Of a stretch of 53,847 nucleotides of DNA, positions 48,201 through 53,847 are shown piece by piece (positions within the stretch are counted from its first letter, which is position 1; every line of letters starts with the position of its first letter). The notes under the pieces were generated by a model. The model was given only the letters and a program-made list of their open reading frames with translations. It was not told where the DNA came from and searched no databases. Location of the stretch: the NCBI GenBank assembly GCA_015295985.1, contig DVDX01000016.1, positions 1-53,847 on the forward strand, written 5' to 3'. The position numbers and the translations under genes were made by a program. This DNA is from Synechococcus sp. M44_DOE_062 (GTDB taxonomy: Bacteria; Cyanobacteriota; Cyanobacteriia; Thermostichales; Thermostichaceae).

Positions 48201-50677
48201 AGGCTTTGCAAGCGAGCAGCCTGGCCGAAGCGACCGTGTCTGAGCCAGAGCCGCTTGATGCCGCAGTGGAGGAGGACAGTGCCCCCCAACCTGCGGAGGA
48301 CGACCTGGAAAGCCAGTTGGCCAGCCTGTTTGCAGAGGATGAATCCTTGGCTGTTCCTGTTGGCCAGGCTGAGACCCCAGAGGAAGAGGCGCTGGAAGCT
48401 GCTCCGGCTCCCCGTTTGGACGATTTGGCGGCTCTTTTCGATGCTGCTGAACCGGCGGCGGCTCTTGAGGAGACATTGGCTCCCACTCTAGAGCCTGCTG
48501 CTGCAGCGCTGGGCGATGCTGGAAGCGATTTTGAAGCCCAACTGGAGTCTCTCCTGGGGGATCTTGATCGCGTCAGCGGTGGGGAGCACTTTGTAGATCC
48601 CAAAGCACCTGCCGCTGCTCCCACCCTTTCACCAGTTGTTGCTGCTCCCACCGCGGCGGTGACTGGGCCAACCTCACGGCGAACTGCTGCCCTCAGCAAC
48701 CCCGTGATGCGGGTGGAAGTACGTCACCTCGACTCCATCAACAACCTGGTGGGAGAGTTGGTGGTCATCCGCAACAGCATGGAGCAAAACCAAACCCGTC
48801 TGCGCCAGTTTCTGGATGGCCTGTTGGGCCGTGTGCAACAGCTAGGGGATCTGGGCCAGCGCATGCGGGATCAGTATGACCGCTCCCTGCTGGAATCGGC
48901 TTTGTTCTCCAGCCGCAGCGGCTCAGCCTATGGCGGCACGGTAACGGTGGGCTTTGGTCGAAATGGCGAGGGATCCACCCGAGGCAGGCGCGGCCATTCC
49001 TCCGGCCAAGAGTTCGACAAGCTGGAAATGGATCAGTTTACGGCCTTCCACGCTCTGGCCCAGGAGATCATTGAGCTCATTGTGCGGGTGCGCGAGTCTT
49101 CCTCCGACATCGAGTTTGCCGTGGATGAGGCAGAGCAGATTACCCGCCAATTTCGCCAGGTGACCACCCAACTGCAAGAGGGCCTGAACCGGGCGCGCAT
49201 GGTGCCCTTCTCGCAAGTTGCCGACCGCTTGCCCCGCGCCATTCGGGATCTCTCCATCAAAACGGGCAAGCAGGCCAGCCTGGTGGTGGAGGGACGCGAC
49301 ACCCTTATCGACAAGGCCATCCTGGAGGAGCTCTATGACCCGATGACCCACCTGGTGAACAACGCTCTGGTTCACGGGATCGAGCCCCCTGAGGAGCGTC
49401 GCCGGGCGGGCAAGCCCCCTGAGGGCAAGATCGTCGTCAAAGCCTTCTATCAGGGCAACCAGACGATCATCATCGTCTCGGACGACGGCGCCGGGATCCC
49501 GGTGGAGAAAGTCAAGGCCAAAGCTCAAAGGTTGGGGCTGCTGGCGCAACAAGCCGACGAGGACGAAGTGTTCAACGTTCTCTTCCACCCCGGTTTCAGT
49601 GTTCGCGAGGCCAGCGAAGTGGACGACCTGGCCGGTCGAGGGGTTGGCTTGGATGTGGTGCGCCGCAACATCACCGATCTGCGCGGCAGTATCCAAGTGG
49701 ATTCTGTGCGGGGCAAAGGAACCACCTTCACCATCCGTCTCCCCCTCACCCTGAGCATCTCCAAGGCCATGGTGTGTGTCAGCAACAAAGCCCTGATCGC
49801 CTTCCCCCTGGATGGTGTGGAGGAGATGCTGGATGTTCCTGCCGACGAAGTTCAGCCGGATGAGCAGGGGCGGCCCTCGATTCTCTGGCGGGATCAGCGC
49901 CTTCCCTTCCAGCCCCTCTCGAATTTGCTGGCCTACAGCCGCAGCCACAGCCGCAGCCGTTCTGAGGTGTACAGCATCACTCAGGAGGAGGGCATCATTC
50001 CCATCGTCATCCTGCAAAGTGCCGGTCAGTATGTTGCCCTGCAGGTGGACAGCTTTGTGGAAGAGCAGGAAATCGTGATCAAGCAACTGCGCGGGCCTGT
50101 GCCCAAGCCGCCGGGCATTTCTGGGGCAACGGTGTTGGGGAACGGGCGGGTGCTGCCGATTGCCGATATCATCGAGCTGGTGGACATAGCCCACGGTCGC
50201 CGTCGGGATCTCAACCGCTTCTGGCTGGATCACCGGGATGAGGAGCCGACCCCGGAAGAGGTGCGTCAGACCACGGTGCTGATCGTGGACGACTCGATTA
50301 CCGTTCGGGAGCTGCTCTCAATGTCTTTCCAGAAGGTGGGCTACCGGGTGGAACAGGCGCGGGACGGCCAGGATGCCTGGGAAAAGCTGCGCGGTGGCCT
50401 GCCCTGCGACCTTATCTTCTGCGACATCGAGATGCCGCGCATGGACGGCCTAGAGCTGCTCGCCCGCCTGCGAGAAGACAGCAACTTCAAGCATCTTCCG
50501 GTTGCCATGCTCACCTCGCGGGGGGCAGAACGGCACCGGCAAACCGCACGGGAACTGGGAGCAACTGCCTACTTCACCAAGCCCTACCTGGAAGAGGAGC
50601 TGCTCAGCGCTGCTGCCCGCATGCTGCGGGGAGAACAGTTGTTGGCGCCTAACCCAACTTCCCAATCACAACAGTAG
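45281..50677 (+). CDS. hybrid CheA histidine kinase (PixL/PilL type), very long linker
   Basis: A 1798-residue kinase. The HPt domain (1-110) has the phospho-His in FRAAHSIKGGAAMLG. Two tandem helical repeats follow at about 165-275 and 280-380 (both have LRQMLELFK and end with LRDLKQ-motifs). Residues about 385-1130 are an acidic low-complexity linker. Dimerisation starts near 1140 (VEVRHLDSINNLVGELVVIRN). The ATPase (about 1340-1490) has LVNNALVHGIEPPEER, DDGAGI and GRGVGLDVV. A CheW-like domain and a C-terminal receiver (about 1664-1785; VLIVDDSITVREL, FCDIEMPRMDG, TKPY) follow. It phosphorylates the operon CheYs by inference. The linker contains several dispersed-repeat copies in frame. 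Confidence 0.93.
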   Translation: MNEEAQKRILSYFIEEARDHLATIEQVLLSLRDSMSDPELINELFRAAHSIKGGAAMLGLTSIQRTAHRMEDFFNIFRSRPGGVPVDQHLETLLLRAFDGLSMLLEELQSPRGLTQEVSNTTLAELEPVFQETEKHIQNLLGEGPVSAPVSPPPVRTLQQDMAEVVPQQLRQMLELFKQRDQPDVRERLVAANAVLKEIGQVHHLAGWQQLTETFEQALGNPDADLRTLALVALRDLKQGQQLILAGKPEQVAPSSELQQLARPAAPPAPPDPLEVLVHQQIPALLRQMLELFKRPDDPATRPALQALAQSLQDLGQSSALELGGWTDLTRLIGEILADPGQDLRQLALPVLRDLKQAHQALASGAANTIQPSAELLAFRPVPAAPEEPEVPEPFDLGLAWGSEAEPPFPEPEGAAEDWAVAAGIPAEESAAPNLSWEAVPLAETSFDGDELGADQLPEQESVETSWDLVAEQPPSLWEVGTAEDSVPLVGTDSEPLSSPAEEGNLGDLSWPEVGAAAAWEEDRWAAAGSIESPEEDGPGIDLLSGAGDFGRASGAELYATPLDLEEEATSAFDELFANAEALSDIEEFPTELIPPSPEPFSQTFEDLSPRLEEERAEADLAELFAEVVGEGAEGVVSAESAWDTAEQEPTAQSVAAEMSEGSGFAPEVAASAGVEALFELEELPLESASQQEGSQLPDVEAVAAAELSSPLQEALEDGEIAADLWAEFPADLQLEDFSLPADHLAESGSDEVGSLEVADPAVFDAAEDSLESLFSTPAAEADPAWSMLEVGEPSVFSLDIAEPEQLGDLVVGEPFPTLDELASLPDMANEPTESAIPDFRAELSLGDLFAGELPEEDSIPLTQSEAGDTAEAQEWALLEDLFPVQEESFAELQPMAEEAVPPSSEIPFDRLDALFTQESDGSLSALDADGGRASGAELSGQVDLDELSQFLAEGEAPQEGIPLDFATFLGDTEALQASSLAEATVSEPEPLDAAVEEDSAPQPAEDDLESQLASLFAEDESLAVPVGQAETPEEEALEAAPAPRLDDLAALFDAAEPAAALEETLAPTLEPAAAALGDAGSDFEAQLESLLGDLDRVSGGEHFVDPKAPAAAPTLSPVVAAPTAAVTGPTSRRTAALSNPVMRVEVRHLDSINNLVGELVVIRNSMEQNQTRLRQFLDGLLGRVQQLGDLGQRMRDQYDRSLLESALFSSRSGSAYGGTVTVGFGRNGEGSTRGRRGHSSGQEFDKLEMDQFTAFHALAQEIIELIVRVRESSSDIEFAVDEAEQITRQFRQVTTQLQEGLNRARMVPFSQVADRLPRAIRDLSIKTGKQASLVVEGRDTLIDKAILEELYDPMTHLVNNALVHGIEPPEERRRAGKPPEGKIVVKAFYQGNQTIIIVSDDGAGIPVEKVKAKAQRLGLLAQQADEDEVFNVLFHPGFSVREASEVDDLAGRGVGLDVVRRNITDLRGSIQVDSVRGKGTTFTIRLPLTLSISKAMVCVSNKALIAFPLDGVEEMLDVPADEVQPDEQGRPSILWRDQRLPFQPLSNLLAYSRSHSRSRSEVYSITQEEGIIPIVILQSAGQYVALQVDSFVEEQEIVIKQLRGPVPKPPGISGATVLGNGRVLPIADIIELVDIAHGRRRDLNRFWLDHRDEEPTPEEVRQTTVLIVDDSITVRELLSMSFQKVGYRVEQARDGQDAWEKLRGGLPCDLIFCDIEMPRMDGLELLARLREDSNFKHLPVAMLTSRGAERHRQTARELGATAYFTKPYLEEELLSAAARMLRGEQLLAPNPTSQSQQ
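46732..46753 (+). repeat. dispersed hairpin repeat copy in the CheA linker (stem GGAC)
   Basis: GGAC-TCC-GTCC then CGCTGGTGGGA; the stem and loop are exact, the tail partly decayed. It encodes DSVPLVG. A more worn copy (GGACTCCATCCCACTGACCC) lies at 47851-47870 and encodes DSIPLTQ. Confidence 0.6.
46931..46954 (-). repeat. dispersed hairpin repeat in the CheA linker, reverse (stem GAGC)
   Basis: On the minus strand: GAGC-TCC-GCTC then CGCTAGCGCGACC. Read on the plus strand it is in frame and encodes GRASGAEL. The same octapeptide recurs at 48074-48097. Confidence 0.75.
48074..48097 (-). repeat. dispersed hairpin repeat in the CheA linker, reverse, second copy
   Basis: It is identical to the copy at 46931-46954 except for one base in the tail, and is again in frame as GRASGAEL. 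The flanking protein sequence differs, so the match comes from the DNA element rather than a protein domain. Confidence 0.75.
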
Positions 50678-50724
50678 TGCAGTTCTGGCGGGGGTGCTGT
50701 AAGTGTAAGCATGGCACTCTTGTA

Positions 50725-51360
50725 TCAGCGGGTGCCGAACAGGCGATCCCCTGCATCTCCCAGGCCGGGGATGATGTACCCGTGCTCATCTAGGCCATCG
50801 TCCACAGCAGCGGTATAAATCGGCACATCCGGGTTCTGTTTGTGGAAGTATCGGATCCCTTCTGGGGCGGCCACCAGGCAAATGAAGCGGATCGACTTGG
50901 GTCGGGTTTGGCGTAGGCGTGCCACAGCCGCTGCTGCCGAATGGCCGGTGGCCAACATCGGATCCACCACCAGCACCTCACGATCCTCGATATCGGTGGG
51001 CACCTTGAAGTAGTACTCGATGGGGATCAGGGTATGGGGATCCCGATACAGGCCGATATGCCCCACCCGTGCTGATGGGATCAGCTCCAGCATGCCGTCG
51101 AGGAGCCCTTGGCCGGCCCGCAGGATCGAGGCCAGCACCAGCTTTTTCTCTGCCGCCAACATCGGCGCCAACATTGGGGCCATCGGGGTTTGAATGGGCT
51201 GCAGCTTGAGGGGCAAATCGCGGGTTACCTCGTAGGCCATCAAGAGGCTGATCTCCCGCATCAGCGCTCGGAAGTCGGCGGTTGTGGTTTCAACGCGGCG
51301 CATGAGGCTGAGCTTGTGCTGTACCAGAGGGTGATCGATGGTAATCACCTGGGCCGCCAT
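50725..51360 (-). CDS. upp: uracil phosphoribosyltransferase
   Basis: A 211-residue enzyme converting uracil and PRPP to UMP in pyrimidine salvage. Signatures: [48 protein letters not shown], the PRPP loop [18 protein letters not shown], and the C-terminal uracil site [20 protein letters not shown]. The ATG at 51360 has AGGAG before it on the minus strand; an in-frame start at 51513 would add 51 unsupported residues. It diverges from the metallophosphoesterase gene. Confidence 0.97.
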   Translation of the reverse strand: MAAQVITIDHPLVQHKLSLMRRVETTTADFRALMREISLLMAYEVTRDLPLKLQPIQTPMAPMLAPMLAAEKKLVLASILRAGQGLLDGMLELIPSARVGHIGLYRDPHTLIPIEYYFKVPTDIEDREVLVVDPMLATGHSAAAAVARLRQTRPKSIRFICLVAAPEGIRYFHKQNPDVPIYTAAVDDGLDEHGYIIPGLGDAGDRLFGTR

Positions 51361-51472
51361 GCTGTGCTCCTGAGATAAAGGGATCCCGTGATGGATGCCA
51401 GAATAGCAGAAGCGCTTGCCCCCGGTGGGCCGAAGGCTTCCTCTGCTTGCTGTTGTCAAAGGGGAGTAATCA

Positions 51473-52699
51473 GTGCAGATCCGCTTTGCTGTGGTGAGCG
51501 ATCCCCACGTCACCCTTCCTTCTACCCTTTGGGATCACCCCAGCCGATTTCACTTGGTAGAGGTGAGCATCCCGGCTCTGGAACAGGTTTTGCAGCATCT
51601 GGTGCAGTTGCCTTTGGATTTTCTGCTGTTGCCGGGGGATCTAACCCAGCATGGGGAGCCGGAAAACCATGCGTGGCTGGCGGAGCGGCTGGCTCGGCTG
51701 CCCTTTCCGGCTTTTGTGGTGCCCGGTAATCACGATGTGCCGCAGCCTAAGGGCAACGGGCGCTCCATTGGTTTGGCGGATTTTCCCCGCTACTACCAAG
51801 CTTTTGGCTATGAGGATGGACAGTCTTTGGATTACAGCCGGGTGTTGCGGCCAGGGATCCGCTTAATCGGCCTCAATTCCAACCATTTCGATGCTCAGGG
51901 TCAATTGGTGGGGTGTCTAACCCCGGAACAACTGACCTGGCTGGAGAAGGAATTGGCGGCAGCCAAAGAAGAGCTGGTGCTGCTGATGGTGCATCACAAC
52001 GTGGTCGAGCATCTGCGCGGGCAGTCTCTCCATCCTTGGGGGCGTCGCTACATGCTGGACAATGCCCCCCAATTGCGGCGGCTGCTACAAACTTATGGCG
52101 TGCAACTGGTGTTCACCGGACATCTGCACATCCAGCACATCGCCCGGCGAGGGGGGGTCTATGACATTACCACCGGCTCTTTGGTTAGCTTTCCCCATCC
52201 CTACCGCCTTGTCGAGATCCAGTTGGATCGGGAGACCGGGATCCAAGTCCACATCCAAAGCTATCGGGTGGGATCCCTGCCGGATTGGCCTGATTTGCAG
52301 GCGTTCTCGCGAGAATGGATGGCCCAGCGCAGCGAACCGGCGGTGGTTAAGTTTTTAACTTCTGCGCCGCTGAATCTGCCCCTGGCGCAGGCGCAAGCCT
52401 TGGCCCCACGATTGCGCTACTTTTGGGCAGCAGTGGCTGCCGGGGATCCAGACCTCTCTTTCCCGGACTTTCCCCAACCGGCAGGCCGATTCTTAGAACG
52501 TTTCAGCCGTTGCTTTCGCTGCCCCCCTGATAACCAGGCCCAACTTCGTGTTTCCAAGTGTTTCCAAGTGTTTCCAATTTCTAGGGATCCCCCCGAAGGG
52601 GGAACGCGAGATCGCCCCCCAGGTCCCAGCTACTCCGCCGAGCCCTGCCAGTTTCCAATTTCTAGGGATCCCCCCGAAGGGGGAACCCATGCAGAATGA
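51473..52699 (+). CDS. metallophosphoesterase whose reading frame runs into the CRISPR array
   Basis: A 408-residue calcineurin-like phosphoesterase. Metal-binding motifs are VVSDPHV (D10, H12), [26 protein letters not shown] and FTGHLHIQH. The start is GTG 51473 with GGGGAG before it. The catalytic part ends by about residue 300. From residue 366 the frame is encoded by the first CRISPR repeat ([12 protein letters not shown]), the first spacer, the second repeat, and stops at 52699 in the second spacer. Either the array has replaced the original 3' end or the frame simply lacks its own stop. The substrate is unknown; nucleotide or phospholipid hydrolysis is typical. Confidence 0.88.
   Translation: MQIRFAVVSDPHVTLPSTLWDHPSRFHLVEVSIPALEQVLQHLVQLPLDFLLLPGDLTQHGEPENHAWLAERLARLPFPAFVVPGNHDVPQPKGNGRSIGLADFPRYYQAFGYEDGQSLDYSRVLRPGIRLIGLNSNHFDAQGQLVGCLTPEQLTWLEKELAAAKEELVLLMVHHNVVEHLRGQSLHPWGRRYMLDNAPQLRRLLQTYGVQLVFTGHLHIQHIARRGGVYDITTGSLVSFPHPYRLVEIQLDRETGIQVHIQSYRVGSLPDWPDLQAFSREWMAQRSEPAVVKFLTSAPLNLPLAQAQALAPRLRYFWAAVAAGDPDLSFPDFPQPAGRFLERFSRCFRCPPDNQAQLRVSKCFQVFPISRDPPEGGTRDRPPGPSYSAEPCQFPISRDPPEGGTHAE
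52550..52569 (+). repeat. two tandem 10-base partial copies of the CRISPR repeat start
   Basis: GTTTCCAAGT occurs at 52550-52559 and 52560-52569, directly before the first full repeat, which begins GTTTCCAATT. Eight of the first ten repeat bases are kept in sequence order, with the ninth (T to G) changed. It lies at the left end of the array, inside the phosphoesterase frame. Confidence 0.8.
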
Positions 52700-53847
52700 T
52701 ACGCACATTTAGATGACAGGTGATAAGGCGTTTCCAATTTCTAGGGATCCCCCCGAAGGGGGAACGAGGCAGATATCCTCCCGACCGTTGAGGCGTTACA
52801 AGCAGGTTTCCAATTTCTAGGGATCCCCCCGAAGGGGGAACATTAATGCTCATGTCGAGCCACTAGTATCGATCGGCTACTTGGCAGTGTTTCCAATTTC
52901 TAGGGATCCCCCCGAAGGGGGAACCGGGGACGGGCACATCCCAGGCGGGGGAATACTCGTCTACCGTTTCCAATTTCTAGGGATCCCCCCGAAGGGGGAA
53001 CTTAAGTTTTATTGGGAGAGAATCTTTACACTTCGCTGGCGGTTTCCAATTTCTAGGGATCCCCCCGAAGGGGGAACGCGGTTCCGTGGCGGCGGACCGC
53101 GTCATAATTGTCTAGTTTCCAATTTCTAGGGATCCCCCCGAAGGGGGAACTCCATGCGGAAATGCGAGAGATGAGCCTGGTCGATACTGAGTTTCCAATT
53201 TCTAGGGATCCCCCCGAAGGGGGAACAGCAATTAAAGACAACCCGGCAGGAGGTCATTTACTATAAACGGTTTCCAATTTCTAGGGATCCCCCCGAAGGG
53301 GGAACACTTTTAATATTGTCCTGAGCAGAACCGAGTATCCTTTTGTTTCCAATTTCTAGGGATCCCCCCGAAGGGGGAACTTTAGACACCCTGCCAACCC
53401 GTGACTGGACATTTTTGTTTCCAATTTCTAGGGATCCCCCCGAAGGGGGAACAAACTTATAACGAATGGAGAACCAGGCAGGGTCTAGTTTCCAATTTCT
53501 AGGGATCCCCCCGAAGGGGGAACGAACCGGACCGTTGCAGTGTTGCAGGCGTTTCGGGGGGGATAGTTTCCAATTTCTAGGGATCCCCCCGAAGGGGGAA
53601 CGACCTCGTTTATGCGGACCTGGGGGGACGTAGTAAAGCGGGTTTCCAATTTCTAGGGATCCCCCCGAAGGGGGAACAATTAAACGCTAGGAACTGGTCC
53701 GGGATTGGCGATTTACCCAGTTTCCAATTTCTAGGGATCCCCCCGAAGGGGGAACATGATCCGGAAAATCGGTACTGATTTATGGGCCGTCAAGTTTCCA
53801 ATTTCTAGGGATCCCCCCGAAGGGGGAACTCCACCCCTATTAAACCC
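52570..53847. CRISPR. CRISPR array, 17 repeats of 36 bases, open at right edge
   Basis: Repeats begin at 52570, 52651, 52730, 52806, 52889, 52966, 53042, 53115, 53191, 53270, 53345, 53417, 53488, 53566, 53642, 53720 and 53794. Each is 36 bases, starts GTTTCCAATTTC, ends GAAGGGGGAAC, and all appear identical. Sixteen full spacers are 35 to 47 bases long, and an incomplete 18-base spacer ends the window. The repeat can fold TCCCCC against GGGGGA over CGAA, and contains the genome palindrome GGGATCCC. No cas gene or clear leader is present. The left end abuts the phosphoesterase frame, so the leader is probably to the right, which would put transcription on the minus strand (inference). Spacer length spread suits type III or some type I systems. 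Confidence 0.98.

Noticed and set aside
48564-48586. A further repeat-like string in the CheA linker (tail CGCTGACGCGA on the minus strand)
   Set aside because: The tail matches, but no paired stem is present, so it is not counted as a copy.
48923-50233. A 436-codon open frame on the minus strand opposite the CheA kinase domain
   Set aside because: It lies exactly opposite conserved kinase, CheW and receiver motifs and has His/Gln-rich shadow composition caused by GC-rich codons.
52493-53241. Several short frames on both strands with repeated [11 protein letters not shown] or SRDPPEGGT peptides
   Set aside because: They are translations of CRISPR repeats, not genes. Only the phosphoesterase frame that enters from outside is kept.

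Overview
The window is chromosomal DNA of a unicellular, oxygenic cyanobacterium. It carries the PSII gene psbX, iron-stress chlorophyll proteins, three protochlorophyllide reductase genes (chlL, por, chlN), pxcA, the ferredoxin-thioredoxin reductase catalytic subunit, and a Pil/Pix-type chemotaxis cluster. The moderately high GC content and the constant recurrence of the palindrome GGGATCCC point to the early-branching hot-spring Synechococcus lineage (JA-type, mats A/B'). That assignment is inference from style and gene content; no database was searched.

Layout. Positions 1-7027 form an iron-limitation region. A di-heme cytochrome (partial) and an imelysin lipoprotein with an apparent frameshift point left. 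isiA, isiB (flavodoxin), an isiA-psaL fusion, a probable inactive alpha/beta hydrolase and a universal stress protein point right. The divergent spacer 1803-2179 holds Fur-box-like sequences. Positions 7200-11100 carry ftrC, psbX, a methyltransferase-glycosyltransferase fusion and pxcA. Positions 11260-18900 carry a DUF721 protein, a MscS channel and uvrB (all minus), then murQ and a divergent serine recombinase (plus). Positions 19280-24300 are a tetrapyrrole block: chlL-por-chlN, with hemL convergent. Positions 24380-39330 are mixed housekeeping: a SIMPL protein, a response regulator, aroE, a GlnT-type glutamine synthetase, a glycosidase-like protein, argS, a Tat-exported solute-binding protein, etfB/etfA and a YggT protein.

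Positions 39579-50677 form a co-directional chemosensory operon: a PatA/PixG-like regulator, two CheY proteins, CheW, a methyl-accepting protein and a very long hybrid CheA. It probably controls type IV pilus motility or taxis. upp and a metallophosphoesterase follow. A CRISPR array of 17 apparently identical 36-base repeats (52570 to the right edge) starts inside the 3' end of the phosphoesterase reading frame. No cas genes are visible.

The most unusual signal is a small dispersed hairpin repeat of about 22-24 bases. It has a variable stem of 4-5 pairs around the loop TCC or TAC, then a conserved tail close to CGCTGACGCGA. At least eight different stem sequences occur and each keeps its pairing, which is compensatory covariation. 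Copies lie between genes and also in frame inside coding sequences (27598-28149, the CheA gene, probably the MscS gene). Other points are the chlL-por-chlN order, the recombinase and hydrolase lacking key catalytic residues, and several intergenic inverted repeats. No tRNA or rRNA gene was recognised.
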